A DNA stretch of 64,000 nt from an uncultured Pseudomonadales bacterium (GCA_943789485.1 CALSUH010000010.1:16457-80456); one strand, 5' to 3'; positions 42,766 to 52,133 are shown, counted from the stretch's first letter. The notes: generated by a model from the sequence alone, not told the origin. Numbers and translations: made by a program.

Positions 42766-44340
42766 ATGAGTGAATCCACCATTAATGATGCAGCGAGTAC
42801 AGCGCGGCTTAGCCCAGAAAATTTGCCCCTGACATTTCGGAATGTTGAGCCTCATTCGCCTGCTGGTGCTCCGCCTGAAGGAGGGCCGGACTGGATTTGG
42901 GAGGTTGACCACCCTTACCTGCATGGACTCTTTGCACCAGTGGATACGGAGGTGTCCGAAGATAAGCTCGTGGTTGAGCAAGGTGAAATACCGGCTGATT
43001 TGTACGGGATGTATGTTGTCAATGGCCCTTCGCAGCGATTTAAACCGGCGTCGAAATACCACTACTATGATGGTGACGGCATGCTCAATGCCATTCGCTT
43101 TAAAGATGGCAAGGCATCTTATGCGTCCAAGTGGATTCGGACATTCGAATTTAACGAAGAAGAAAAAGCGGGTAAAAACATATGGCCGGGGATATCGGGC
43201 CCATTTAATTATGAATTGCCGCACTCGCCGATAAAGGACAATTCCAATACCGATGTCATTTTCTACGCGGGAAAATTGATTAGCCTATGGTACTTGGCAG
43301 GCACTCCTTACAGCATTGAGCCGCTCACCCTGGAAACGCATGGCCCGGAAGACTTTAACGGCGCCCTGAAGCACAATTTATCTGCACACAGTAAAGTTGA
43401 TCCCCGCACCGGTGAGTTACTATTTTTTAACTATCAGGATAAAGAGCCCTACATGAGTTATGGGCTCGCTGATAGCTCCGGAAAAATGTTGTTCGACATA
43501 CCTATTGATATACCCGGCGCGCGTTCTCCACACGATATGGGGATTACCAAAAATTATTCAGTGTTGCATGACCTGCCTTACTTCCAAGATCCTAAGATAT
43601 TCAAGCAACATAAGCAGCGCGTTGTGCGTTTTCATCGCGATGTACCGGCTCGCTTCGGCGTGATTCCTCGTTATGGCGGGTCCAGCGACATTCGCTGGTT
43701 TGAAGCTGAGCCATGTTACGTTTTGCACGTGGTGAATACCTGGGAAGAAGGGGATGAAATCGTGATGGTCGGTTGCCGGCAACCAAACCCCGGAGGCGTT
43801 CGCGACAAGAGTGAAGCCCCGCTACATTCGCAACTTAGCGAGCGGCGTCGGCAACATGAGCTATACCAATGGCGCTTTAATTTAAAGAACGGCGCGACAC
43901 GCGAATGCGTATTGGATGATACCAATACAGAATTTCCAACCATTAATTCGATGCTTATAGGTGAGAAAACGCGGTACGCATACAATCAGCTGATTCCAAT
44001 CATGGATCCGAATGGCGGTGTAAGTGGTCGCTGCCAAACCTTTGATGCATTGTTTAAGTACGATGTCACCAATGGCAGTTACCAGCGCTACGATTATGGT
44101 GAACGACGATCGGGTAGTGAGACTCACTTTGCGCCCAAAAAAGGTGCTGGATTCGACATGGTGGAAGACGATGGTTATTTAGTCACCTATGTTCATGACG
44201 CAAACGATTGGACATCGCGGTGCCTGATATTTGATGCGCAGGATATCGAACAGGGACCGATTGCCATTGTGCGTATGCCCCGGCGTTTTAATATTGGGTT
44301 TCACGCCACCTGGGTTAGAGGTGAAGAATTGGGCTTATAA
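42766..44340 (+). CDS. Carotenoid/lignostilbene cleavage oxygenase
   Basis: 524 residues from ATG 42766 (MSESTINDAAS, AGAGG-like site before it; an upstream start adds 12 residues and is less likely). RPE65/CCD family, a seven-bladed propeller with Fe(II) held by four His. Candidate ligands are in SAHSKVDPRTGELLFF, GARSPHDMGITKNYSVLHDLPY, EPCYVLHVVNTWEEG and NIGFHATWV near the C-terminus. Family motifs VNGPSQRF(K), YHYYDGDGMLNAIRF support it. These enzymes split double bonds of carotenoids, stilbenes or phenylpropenes (isoeugenol type) into aldehydes. Together with the CoA ligase and MFS carrier it probably belongs to an aromatic or apocarotenoid degradation route; the substrate is not determinable. 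Confidence 0.9.
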   Translation: MSESTINDAASTARLSPENLPLTFRNVEPHSPAGAPPEGGPDWIWEVDHPYLHGLFAPVDTEVSEDKLVVEQGEIPADLYGMYVVNGPSQRFKPASKYHYYDGDGMLNAIRFKDGKASYASKWIRTFEFNEEEKAGKNIWPGISGPFNYELPHSPIKDNSNTDVIFYAGKLISLWYLAGTPYSIEPLTLETHGPEDFNGALKHNLSAHSKVDPRTGELLFFNYQDKEPYMSYGLADSSGKMLFDIPIDIPGARSPHDMGITKNYSVLHDLPYFQDPKIFKQHKQRVVRFHRDVPARFGVIPRYGGSSDIRWFEAEPCYVLHVVNTWEEGDEIVMVGCRQPNPGGVRDKSEAPLHSQLSERRRQHELYQWRFNLKNGATRECVLDDTNTEFPTINSMLIGEKTRYAYNQLIPIMDPNGGVSGRCQTFDALFKYDVTNGSYQRYDYGERRSGSETHFAPKKGAGFDMVEDDGYLVTYVHDANDWTSRCLIFDAQDIEQGPIAIVRMPRRFNIGFHATWVRGEELGL

Positions 44341-44447
44341 CAGATGCGTTGGGGGCTAGTGACTTTTCGATTTGAACTAGGAGTTAAACTAGCAATTGAT
44401 CTGTTGTTTAGTTTGCAATGCTAGACACTCGGTTTGATGGCTTATTG

Positions 44448-45371
44448 CTAACCCATCAGACGGCCTTGCCGGACATCTTCCATGTAGAGGCGACGATTAC
44501 AGTGATCGCATACCATGACAAAGCCTTCGATAGACCCGCAAGACTTGTGTTTAATGAGGTCAGCAGGCCCGTTGTTCCCAGCTAACCAACGGTCGCCCCA
44601 CTGCAATAGTGAGACAATAACCGGATAGACATCTTTGCCCATGGGTGTTGTGTCGTAGTGAATCATGCGTTTGTCGGTTGTGCTTTGGTTTTGAGTTAGT
44701 AAATTTAGCGATGACAGCATTTTTATTCGCGTTGACAAAACATTATTTGATATTCCCAGTGTTTTTTGTAGGGCATCGAACGTAATTACTCGATTAATAA
44801 TGGCGTTTAGAACAAGCAGACTCCATCCATCGCCAACGATAACGGTAACCATCTCGTTGGCGGCTTTGGACTGATACTGATTGACGATGCGAGTTCGTCT
44901 CGTGGCTGGCGGCGCAAACTTTGTATTGGGAAAACGCGCAGCAAAGGATAGCTCGCCAGCTTTAACAGAGCCTGTGCAAGATCGGCAGACAAACTCCGGC
45001 GTAATCTGATGACCACAGCTAGTGTGAATGAGTTGTTCTGGTAGATGGTGTGGAGTTTGGTGCCAATGTTTATGCCAGCGCCATACCCCAAGAATCATGG
45101 AGTACAAATCCACGCCCTTAGGCGTTAACCGGTATTCAAAGATGAGGCGACGATGTTGTACCGGCTTCTTGTAATAAAGCTGATTGATAACCATCTGCCG
45201 AAGGCGGAGTATCAGGGTTTGTCGAGGTATGCCTAGGCGAGATTGAAAATCTTGGAATCGCCTTGTGCCTAGAAATGATTCTTTCAGGATATGGAGTGTC
45301 CAGGGGTCGCCAATAACACTGAGTGACTTGCTCAGTGATATGGGTACATCCCTAGCCTCTGATCTGGGCAC
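44448..45371 (-). CDS. Double HxlR-type transcription regulator
   Basis: 307 residues (GTG start). Two winged-helix HxlR modules in tandem: about 1-95 (VIGDPWTLHILKESFLGTRRFQDFQSRLGIPRQTLILRLRQMVINQLYYKKP...YRLTPKGVDLYSMILGVWRWHKHW) and about 175-265 (VIVGDGWSLLVLNAIINRVITFDALQKTLGISNNVLSTRIKMLSSLNLLTQN...YDTTPMGKDVYPVIVSLLQWGDRWLA). Each is followed by a short Cys/His zinc-like stretch (CGHQITPEFVCRSC; CGSIEGFVMVCDHCN). Usual HxlR proteins have one such domain and work as dimers; here one chain may supply both. It is the likely local regulator of the ligase/oxygenase/MFS set. Confidence 0.88.
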   Translation of the reverse strand: MPRSEARDVPISLSKSLSVIGDPWTLHILKESFLGTRRFQDFQSRLGIPRQTLILRLRQMVINQLYYKKPVQHRRLIFEYRLTPKGVDLYSMILGVWRWHKHWHQTPHHLPEQLIHTSCGHQITPEFVCRSCTGSVKAGELSFAARFPNTKFAPPATRRTRIVNQYQSKAANEMVTVIVGDGWSLLVLNAIINRVITFDALQKTLGISNNVLSTRIKMLSSLNLLTQNQSTTDKRMIHYDTTPMGKDVYPVIVSLLQWGDRWLAGNNGPADLIKHKSCGSIEGFVMVCDHCNRRLYMEDVRQGRLMG

Positions 45372-45494
45372 TTGTAACCTTCAATAGATGTGATCTTCAA
45401 CAGTATACTTGGTCTGTTTCTGGATTGCATTTGCTGCCAAAAACTGAAGCAGATACAAGCAAAATAATAAACACTACTCGAGGGTATTATTAGT

Positions 45495-46424
45495 ATGAGC
45501 GAAAGAGAACGGCTAAATAAAAGGCTGCCGGTATTCTGCGCCCCGATGTTTCTAGTGTCGGGCCCAGAGTTAGTTATTGCTGCCTGCAAAGCTGGAATAT
45601 CTGGATCATTTCCATCCACTAACACGCGCACAATCGAAGAGTTGGATCAATGGATGAAGCAAATTTCTGATGCGCTAACTCCGAATGATGCTCCGTGGAT
45701 TATGAATCTCATAACGCATTCGAGCTATCCGCGGCTCGATGAAGATTTGGAGCTCGTTGCGAAATATAAACCGGCTGCTGTTATCACGGCTCTCGGCTCA
45801 CCGAGACCTGTTATGGAAACCGTTAAGTCCTACGGTGGTCTTGTATTCGCTGATGTTGTGAATCTAAGGCTCGCGAAAAAAGCAGCGCAGGCAGGTGTTG
45901 ACGGATTAGCTTGTATTAGCTCAGGAGCGGGCGGGCATACCGGGGAGCTATCGCCGTTCGCGTTTATCTCTGCTGTTCGAGAATTCTTCGACGGTTATAT
46001 CGCCGTTGGTGGAGGGATTTCCGATGGCGCTGGCATTGCCGGTGCCATCGCCGCCGGCGCCGACTTTGTTTATATGGGCACGCGGTTTCTAGCGGCTAAA
46101 GAAAGTATGGCGCCACAGGAGTACAAAGAGATGGTAGTTGCGGCGACATCGGAGGATTTGGTTGTCTCAGCTGCGATCACCGGAACGAAAGCGTCGTGGT
46201 TGAGGGCAAGCTTGCAAAAGGCCGGGCTAAATCCGGATAGTCTGGGCGAATCAATAGAGAGGAATTACACAGGAGTCTCGGGCAAAAAACGCTGGAACGG
46301 CATATGGGCAGCCGGTCAAGGTGTTGGCCGCAGTCGGACGATTGAGCCGGCTGCCGCTATTGTCGATGAACTGGAGCGTGAATATCGAGTCGCGGTTGAT
46401 CGCTTTAAGAGAGTTGTCGCTTAG
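45495..46424 (+). CDS. Nitronate monooxygenase / NPD-like flavin oxidoreductase
   Basis: 309 residues, TIM-barrel FMN protein. The family oxidises nitronates or acts as FMN-dependent enoyl/quinone reductase. Start RLPVFCAPMFLVSGPELVIAACKAGISGSFPSTNTRT is typical; the catalytic-His segment GAGGHTGELSPFAF (about residue 150), the IAVGGGISDGAGIAGAIAAGADFVYMGTRFLAAKES motif for FMN phosphate are present. No signal peptide. The stop TAG (46422-46424) is the first three bases of a repeat (46422-46539), so the original 3' end may have been replaced. Confidence 0.9.
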   Translation: MSERERLNKRLPVFCAPMFLVSGPELVIAACKAGISGSFPSTNTRTIEELDQWMKQISDALTPNDAPWIMNLITHSSYPRLDEDLELVAKYKPAAVITALGSPRPVMETVKSYGGLVFADVVNLRLAKKAAQAGVDGLACISSGAGGHTGELSPFAFISAVREFFDGYIAVGGGISDGAGIAGAIAAGADFVYMGTRFLAAKESMAPQEYKEMVVAATSEDLVVSAAITGTKASWLRASLQKAGLNPDSLGESIERNYTGVSGKKRWNGIWAAGQGVGRSRTIEPAAAIVDELEREYRVAVDRFKRVVA

Positions 46425-46539
46425 CAGAACGTGTGACCGATCCTTCAATTGAATCAAAGCACTAAAAGCACAAAGTCGCAGAGTGCTGCAGATTTATCAG
46501 TAGAAGTGGTCAGAACTACTGTATATTTACTCTGACCCC
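46422..46539. repeat. 118-base direct repeat, copy a
   Basis: Tagcagaacgtgtgaccgatcc... to ...tctgacccc. It is repeated at 48066-48183 in the same orientation with about seven differences over 118 bases. Its right end is a REP-B motif (CTGTATATTTACTCTGACCCC orientation). Its left edge supplies the stop codon of the nitronate monooxygenase. The pair of copies brackets the aldolase gene and the hairpin/tRNA remnant. Confidence 0.9.
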
Positions 46540-46567
46540 ATTACTTACTTAAACAGGCGGGCTGTCT

Positions 46568-47623
46568 ATGAAATTTTTACTTTTAAGCGTGGCTTTGTGC
46601 GGATCGTTGGCGGCAATCTCACTCACTGCATCGGCGCAGCAGACAAACACGACCACTGCAGATCCCTATGCCAATAATCCAAATCCCGGTGCAACAGTTT
46701 TTCCGCTGGCTGCTCCTCTCGGCGTAAACAGCGGAGCAGTTCGATCACCACTGGAAGGCGCAACCAACACCGGCCGTTTTAGCGCGGATAGCTGGACCTA
46801 TGGAAATGCTTACGACGCGCCCGCTGGATCTAGAATCTGGAATCCGGTGATGGCGAAATTGCGCGGTGGCGGCAAGGTTACCGGCGGAACCATTTTTTCA
46901 GCGAATGACCCCAGTACTTATTGCGCTATGGCCAATGCCGGCTACGATTTCACCTGGATGGAAATGCAGCACTCTCAGCACAACTGGGATGAAGTTTCGC
47001 GCATGTGGCGCACCTGTCCCCATGCTGCTGTGCCTGGCGTGCGCGTTGCCTATACCGACGAGCGAGAAATTCAGCACGCGCTGGATGCTGGCGCCATGGT
47101 GCTTGTGGTTCCTACTATAGATACCGTGGAAGAAGCGCAGGAGGTGGTGAACTGGGCCTATTTTCCACCGCTGGGTCGTCGCAGTAATGGCGGCGGCCAG
47201 GCATTCTCCCAAGAGGTGTGGGGTGGCGTTCCCGGAGGTTACCGCGCAACTGCCAACGATAACCTGGTGCTGGTGTTGATGATCGAAACCATGGAGGGCG
47301 TAGAGAATGCTGCGCAGATTGCCAAGGTTCCCGGCGTCGATGCAATTTTTGCAGCCAGCGGAGACCTGGGTAATTTTTCGGGATACCGACAGGGTACACC
47401 TGACTACGAACGAATTATTAACATTGTTCACGATGCCGCCATCGACGCTGGCATACGTCTTTGTGGTTCTTTGGCCTGGCGCGATCGCCCTGATTTCACT
47501 TGTTTTCAAGCCGGCAGTGAGACTGCAGCCATTTCCCGAGGCGTTACTCAGGAATTAGGTGAGCTGAAAAATACGCAGGGTAGGGTGCTGGAGGGACCAT
47601 TCGCTAACGACAATGCTAAATAA
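46568..47623 (+). CDS. Exported HpcH/HpaI-type aldolase
   Basis: 351 residues. A Sec signal peptide (KFLLLSVALCGSLAAISLTASAQQ) is followed by a HpcH/HpaI TIM barrel (about 90-330): KVTGGTIFSANDPSTYCAMANAGYDFTWMEMQHS, VPGVRVAYTDEREIQHALDAGAMVLVVPTIDTVEEAQEVVNWAYFPPLGRRSNGGGQ and LVLMIETMEGVENAAQIAKVPGVDAIFAASGDLG. The usual DxEH is changed to MEMQHS. Cytoplasmic members split 4-hydroxy-2-oxo acids (aromatic degradation or sugar acids); here a signal peptide puts it in the periplasm. The gene lies between inverse REP-B motifs at both ends, its stop directly against the downstream one. Confidence 0.85.
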   Translation: MKFLLLSVALCGSLAAISLTASAQQTNTTTADPYANNPNPGATVFPLAAPLGVNSGAVRSPLEGATNTGRFSADSWTYGNAYDAPAGSRIWNPVMAKLRGGGKVTGGTIFSANDPSTYCAMANAGYDFTWMEMQHSQHNWDEVSRMWRTCPHAAVPGVRVAYTDEREIQHALDAGAMVLVVPTIDTVEEAQEVVNWAYFPPLGRRSNGGGQAFSQEVWGGVPGGYRATANDNLVLVLMIETMEGVENAAQIAKVPGVDAIFAASGDLGNFSGYRQGTPDYERIINIVHDAAIDAGIRLCGSLAWRDRPDFTCFQAGSETAAISRGVTQELGELKNTQGRVLEGPFANDNAK

Positions 47624-47625
47624 AT

Positions 47626-47652
47626 GGGGTCAGAGTAAATATACAGTAGTTT
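47626..47652 (+). repeat. REP-B motif GGGGTCAGAGTAAATATACA, downstream of the aldolase
   Basis: GGGGTCAGAGTAAATATACA continues into GTAGTTTT. Its inverse stands at about 46513-46539 and 48157-48183, and a variant (GTAAAAATACA) at 58211-58238. Two bases lie between the aldolase stop codon and this motif. Such GGGGTCAGAG sequences are the kind that accompany REP-associated transposases. Confidence 0.8.
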
Positions 47653-47677
47653 TAGCGGAAACCGCGCCATCTGATCC

Positions 47678-47721
47678 GGGCGGGATAGGGGACACTAACG
47701 GGCGGGATAGGGGACACTAAC
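47678..47721 (+). repeat. 22-base tandem repeat, two copies (REP-C type)
   Basis: GGGCGGGATAGGGGACACTA-AC is present at 47678-47699 and again at 47700-47721, with no base between. It is non-coding. It is a third GGGGAC-type sequence class in this region. Its spacing suggests slippage or tandem insertion. Confidence 0.85.
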
Positions 47722-47790
47722 AATTTAACAATTTAAGATAGTGGACTGTGTTTCGGGCAGGCCAATTGCAGTGCGGCGGCTCGGGGCGAA

Positions 47791-48102
47791 AGAATTCAAA
47801 CAGACTTAAGCCTGTTTGTCCGCTCTAGCTTCTCGCGATGCGTTCGTTGCTTGTGCTTCGCAATTCGTGATTCGAATTTTGATTAAATCAAAATTCTCAC
47901 CCTGCGGGCGGCGTTGCGCCGTCTGCGCTGCTGCCGCCGCTTTTGAACCATATCGATGCCTCTCATCCAGTCCCTGAACGCCATACATAAAAAAGCCCAG
48001 CTTGAGCTGGGCTTTTTTATGTATGGCGTTCAGGGGCGGAATCGAACCACCGACACGCGGATTTTTAGCAGAACGTGTTACCGATCCGTCAATTGAATCA
48101 AA
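47791..48102 (-). other. Repeat element with long hairpin and 3' fragment of a tRNA-Phe gene, copy 1
   Basis: An element of about 310 bases, homologous to 58271-58510. It contains the small palindrome AAACAGACTTAAGCCTGTTT, a perfect 64-base hairpin (47972-48035; arms of 30 bases and a 4-base loop, with A6/T6 runs around GCCCAGC/GCTGGGC which would terminate in both directions), and, on the minus strand, the 3' part of a tRNA-Phe (48024-48067: CGTGTCGGTGGTTCGATTCC T arm, CCA end). The acceptor is CTGAACGCCA instead of CTGGGCACCA. The 5' half of the tRNA is absent; sequence from the anticodon loop onward is kept. Confidence 0.75.
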
Positions 48103-48183
48103 GCACTAAAAACACAAAGTCGCAGAGTGCTATAGATTTATCAGTAGAAGTGGTCAGAATCACTGTATATTTACTCTGACCCC
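48066..48183. repeat. 118-base direct repeat, copy b
   Basis: Same orientation as 46422-46539 and 118 bases long. Its left edge joins the tRNA-like fragment exactly at the anticodon-loop position; its right edge (TACTCTGACCCC) touches the stop codon of the esterase gene (TAG on the minus strand at 48185-48183). Confidence 0.9.
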
Positions 48184-49091
48184 TATTCTGTAGCTTTACC
48201 TAACAACCGTAATACGGCAGAGATGGTTGCATTGTAACCTCGCGACCCTTGTGTGTAGAAAGCGCCATGACTTTCATTGCTAATCAGGCGCACATTGATT
48301 TCATCTCCCGCTATCACGGCCAGTGCTGGATAGTCCGGTGGCGTGCGCATCGATGTCTTGCCCTGGGCCAGCACCCGGGGCAGCGAAACAGGATAGCGGT
48401 AGGTGCTTACAACATACTCTTGGGGGATGCCCCAGGGTAGCCACTCCAAAGGAGAGATTTGCAGGAAATTGTCGATATTGTCTTCCACCGAGCCACCAAC
48501 GAGTTTTTCCAGCAAGGGTTCACCGCAGTATATCTCTCCTGTTTCTCCAATAGAGTCGATCATCAAGGGGTTGATGTAAGCGTCCGTTATGACCAGCGCC
48601 ACTGGGCTCACCTGGGGTTCAACGTAGATCTCGCTGTTGGGCGGCAACTGAGAGCGCATGGCAAGCCAGGCGCCGAAATGCCCGCCGGATGAATGGCCCA
48701 CGACCACCGCTTGTTGCAAATCTACAGGGTAGCTCTCGCCAATTTCTTTCAATGCATCAAAGCCATTGCCCAGGTCCTGCCAAGTGCCTGGCCAACCGCC
48801 ACCGGGATTTGTGGCTCCTCGATATTGCAGGTTCCAGGTAGCAATTCCATGCTCGTTCATGGCTTTGGACATGACGCGATAGTTCTCGATCATGCGCTCG
48901 GAAGAGCGCCAGCAACCGCCGTGCAGAAGGGTGACTACTGGAAACGGCCCTGCGCCGGCGGGCAGGGACAATTCACCGTATTGCAGCGGATCCGGCCCAT
49001 AGGAGATTTTGATTTGCGCGAGTGTGCACACGGGCAAACCTAAGGCGATGAGGGTGAATGTCAGAACAAACAGCTTTCTTGCTATTTTCAT
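48183..49091 (-). CDS. Exported alpha/beta-hydrolase (BD-FAE/esterase type)
   Basis: 302 residues. Signal peptide (KLFVLTFTLIALGLPVCTLAQ), then an alpha/beta-hydrolase domain: oxyanion segment VVTLLHGGCWR, NLQYRGATNPGGGWPGTWQD and the nucleophile elbow VVVGHSSGGHFGAWL (Ser in GHSSG, about residue 155), and a C-terminal His in ESHGAFYTQG. The pattern HGGCW and SSGGH matches the BD-FAE/kynurenine formamidase-like group; acts on an ester or amide outside the cytoplasm. The last three bases of the gene overlap a REP-B motif. Confidence 0.85.
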   Translation of the reverse strand: MKIARKLFVLTFTLIALGLPVCTLAQIKISYGPDPLQYGELSLPAGAGPFPVVTLLHGGCWRSSERMIENYRVMSKAMNEHGIATWNLQYRGATNPGGGWPGTWQDLGNGFDALKEIGESYPVDLQQAVVVGHSSGGHFGAWLAMRSQLPPNSEIYVEPQVSPVALVITDAYINPLMIDSIGETGEIYCGEPLLEKLVGGSVEDNIDNFLQISPLEWLPWGIPQEYVVSTYRYPVSLPRVLAQGKTSMRTPPDYPALAVIAGDEINVRLISNESHGAFYTQGSRGYNATISAVLRLLGKATE

Positions 49092-49669
49092 GGGCTGTAC
49101 CTGCTTTTTTATAACTACGTGGTTCTTTTCCGGCGAACGTCGGCATTTGAAGTAGTAACAAGTTAAGCCTCAACAAAGGAAATATCAACTTTACTCTACC
49201 CAGATACAGGGGCTCGCATAAATTAACAACTTAGCAAGTTGTGCATTGTTTCTTTTGCGGGCATGAGCCAATTGTTTGTCAGCTAAACAGTTGGGAAAGA
49301 GCAACGAGTCTGGCCATATGAAAAACTCAGTAGCCGATGGTATGCGGCGCCAAGCCATTGCCAGCATTTGCAGGTATGCGGGAAAACCAGCGAGTGTAGT
49401 TACCGAATCCAATTTCCATCAGCATGCTTTAGAGAGTGTAAACTCTTAGGACATATAGGCATTTTTTGTTAATCTTCGAGACATGCCATTTACCCTTATG
49501 CTGGAAGCTTGCTTGGAGGTTACTATATCTGGCGAGGTTCACTGGGGTACACTGGCCTTCCAAGAGGAATAGTTTCTAATAAGCCAGGGAATTGCACACC
49601 GGAATTACAGGGGTTATCAGCTTCCTGCCCGTAATTAGATGACTGACAGATCAAAAATAGGGGCTCTAG
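49092..49669. other. Intergenic region between esterase and DUF1592 gene
   Basis: 578 bases. A minus-strand frame of 73 codons (49191-49412) has no ribosome site and no recognisable features, so I do not call it. No repeat of the REP types above is present. The promoter of the DUF1592-DUF1552-ankyrin operon must be here but I cannot point to it with confidence; AGGGG precedes the gene start. Confidence 0.4.
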
Positions 49670-52129
49670 ATGAACAGATCCGTTGCCGCTGTCTCTGCTG
49701 TAGTACTGGGGCTAGTCTTGGTGCTGGCACTGGTTGGATTCGAATCTCCCAGTGAGCGGGAGACAGAATTAAGCGTTTCTTCAGATCTTGATACATCCCA
49801 ATCTCCTAATTCTCCCAGCAGTCTTGAAGTTGAATCTGAGAACCTGACGGCCGTCGTTCAAACATACTGCCAGGTATGTCATAACGACGCGATGATGACA
49901 GGAAATCTCTCACTAGCGGGATTCGAAGTAGAAAACGCGCCGAACCACCCTGAAACCGCTGAAAAGATGATTCGAAAATTGCGAGCTGGCATGATGCCGC
50001 CGCCGGGCATGCCGCGGCCGAGCCCAGAGATTCTCTTGGCGCTAGTAGAAGAGTTAGAGACTCGAATCGACCAGAACGCTGCCGCGAATCCCAATCCTGG
50101 TGTTAGAAGATTCCAAAGATTAACTCGAGCCGAGTATGAAGAAAGCGTGCAGCAGCTTTTCGATTTGGAGATAGATGCAAGCCGCTGGCTACCACAAGAC
50201 ACTTATCTGGGAAATTTCAATAATCTATCCGCAGCCCAAGGCCTATCTGCCACGCTATTGGAATCCTATCTTAGGGCAGCGGCAGAAGTCAGCCGTGTTG
50301 CGCTGGGTAACCCGGATGCTGTGTCAGCTTCTTCCAAATACACCAATCCAATCCACGTCTCTCAACACGCATGGGATCATTTGGAAGGCACTCCATTTGG
50401 TACACGAGGGGGGATGGTAGTTACTCATGATTTTCCAACAGGCGGAGAATACGTCATTTCTATTGATACGCTTTTTGGTAGAGGTCTTCCCGGGCACGAT
50501 CTGGATATCACCATTGATGGAAATGCAGTGGCTCAGTTAGCGCTGGCACACAATGGCGATTCGGGTATACCAATTCAGACTAAGCCTATTTTTGTACCAG
50601 CAGGTCAACATCAAATTGCAGCGGCTTTTGTAAAGCGCATCGAAGGCCCCTACGAAGATCGGCTCAGCCCATTCATGTGGTCGTTTGTGGGAGGAGAAGA
50701 TGCGCAGCAGTGGGCAAACTATGGCATCACAGCGCTTCCGCATTTGTCTGACTTAATGGTCACCGGCCCAGTTACCTCTGGACCAGTTTCGGAAACTCGT
50801 AGTAGGAGCAGAATTTTCTCCTGCTACCCCGACACTGAAAGCGAGGCGGATGACTGTGCGCAGCAGATTATTTCTCGAGTTGCTACTCAAGCTTATCGGC
50901 GCGCCATAACTGATGAGGATCTTGAAGGGCCGATAGGTTTTTATGAGCAATACGCAGAGAATTCTGGATTTGAGATAGGCATCCGCACCGCACTACAAAG
51001 TATTCTTGCTAACCCGGCGTTTTTATTTCGATTTGAAGAGCAGCCTGAGGGTGTTCTGCCTGGGGAGCTCTATCAGTTAGATGCAACGGCTCTGGCTTCA
51101 CGTCTGTCATTTTTTATATGGGGGTCTGGCCCCGACGACCAGTTGAGGGAGTTGGCTATTCAAGGTGAGCTCTCCAACCCCGATGTGTTGGAAGCCGAGG
51201 TTGAGCGAATGCTGGCGGATCCGCGCTCCAAAAATTTAGCCACGAGCTTTGCCTCACAGTGGCTGAGGTTGCAGGAAGCTGGAAAGAATGACCCTGAGCC
51301 TTATCTATATCCCGATTTCACGGGGCAACTCAAAGAAGACATGATTCGGGAAACTCAATTGTTTTTTGAGAATCTGATCACCGAAGACAGAAGCTTGTTG
51401 GAGATCGTATCAGCCGATTACACTTTCGTGAATGAAAGACTCGCCGATCACTATGGGATTGAAGGCATCATTGGCAACGAATTTCAGCGAGTTAACTATC
51501 CGGATGAGAATCGCCGTGGCCTGTTCGGCCATGGCAGTGTGCTCATGCTGACTTCTATGTCGAATAGAACCTCCCCGGTGCTAAGAGGCAAGTGGGTCAT
51601 GGAAGTGATCATGGGCAACCCACCTCCACCCCCGCCACCGGACGTGCCTGCGTTGGAAGCAACTGGGGGATTTGAACCAGGAAAAATTCTAACCACCAGG
51701 GAGCGGATGGAAATACATAGAGCCAATCCCACCTGCAACGCTTGTCACCAGTTCATGGATCCCATCGGCTTGGCATTGGACAACTTTGATGTCACAGGTG
51801 CCTGGCGAATTCGGGAAGATGGAAGGGAGCTGGACACATCGGGTACTTATTACGATGGCACAGAAATTGATACCCCGAAGGATTTGAACGAAGTAGTAAT
51901 AAAACGGCCAATTCCCATTGTGCGTAGTTTTACAGCCAATCTTTTGGCTTATGCCATGGGCAGGCGGATTGAGTATTTTGATCATCCAACTGTTCGAAAA
52001 ATAGTTAAAGACGCAGAGGCGAGTGACTATCGATTGTCCTCGTTCATCTTAGGGGTCGTACGCAGTGATCCCTTTCAAAAGATGCAAGCTCCACTATTGT
52101 CAGTTGCTGATACTAACAAAGGAGTATAG
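49670..52129 (+). CDS. DUF1592/DUF1588/DUF1585 cytochrome c-like protein (PSCyt type)
   Basis: 819 residues, exported (N-terminal hydrophobic segment AVSAVVLGLVLVLALVGF). Heme c site CQVCH in the N-terminal PSCyt-type domain (about residue 67), then DUF1587, a CBM-like beta-rich section (about 220-330), DUF1595/DUF1592 (DATALASRLSFFIWGSGPDDQLRELA), DUF1588 (RRGLFGHGSVLMLTSMSNRTSPVLRGKWVMEVIMGNPPPPPPPDVPALE) and DUF1585 with a second CxxCH (CNACHQFMDPIGLALDNFDVTGAWR). Such genes are common in Planctomycetes and Acidobacteria and also found in marine gammaproteobacteria, practically always with a DUF1552 gene; the function is unknown, perhaps periplasmic redox breakdown of a polymer. Confidence 0.9.
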   Translation: MNRSVAAVSAVVLGLVLVLALVGFESPSERETELSVSSDLDTSQSPNSPSSLEVESENLTAVVQTYCQVCHNDAMMTGNLSLAGFEVENAPNHPETAEKMIRKLRAGMMPPPGMPRPSPEILLALVEELETRIDQNAAANPNPGVRRFQRLTRAEYEESVQQLFDLEIDASRWLPQDTYLGNFNNLSAAQGLSATLLESYLRAAAEVSRVALGNPDAVSASSKYTNPIHVSQHAWDHLEGTPFGTRGGMVVTHDFPTGGEYVISIDTLFGRGLPGHDLDITIDGNAVAQLALAHNGDSGIPIQTKPIFVPAGQHQIAAAFVKRIEGPYEDRLSPFMWSFVGGEDAQQWANYGITALPHLSDLMVTGPVTSGPVSETRSRSRIFSCYPDTESEADDCAQQIISRVATQAYRRAITDEDLEGPIGFYEQYAENSGFEIGIRTALQSILANPAFLFRFEEQPEGVLPGELYQLDATALASRLSFFIWGSGPDDQLRELAIQGELSNPDVLEAEVERMLADPRSKNLATSFASQWLRLQEAGKNDPEPYLYPDFTGQLKEDMIRETQLFFENLITEDRSLLEIVSADYTFVNERLADHYGIEGIIGNEFQRVNYPDENRRGLFGHGSVLMLTSMSNRTSPVLRGKWVMEVIMGNPPPPPPPDVPALEATGGFEPGKILTTRERMEIHRANPTCNACHQFMDPIGLALDNFDVTGAWRIREDGRELDTSGTYYDGTEIDTPKDLNEVVIKRPIPIVRSFTANLLAYAMGRRIEYFDHPTVRKIVKDAEASDYRLSSFILGVVRSDPFQKMQAPLLSVADTNKGV

Positions 52130-52133
52130 AGGC

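Noticed and set aside
49191..49412. Minus-strand frame of 73 codons upstream of the DUF1592 gene
   Set aside because: No family features, no ribosome site, no partner gene.
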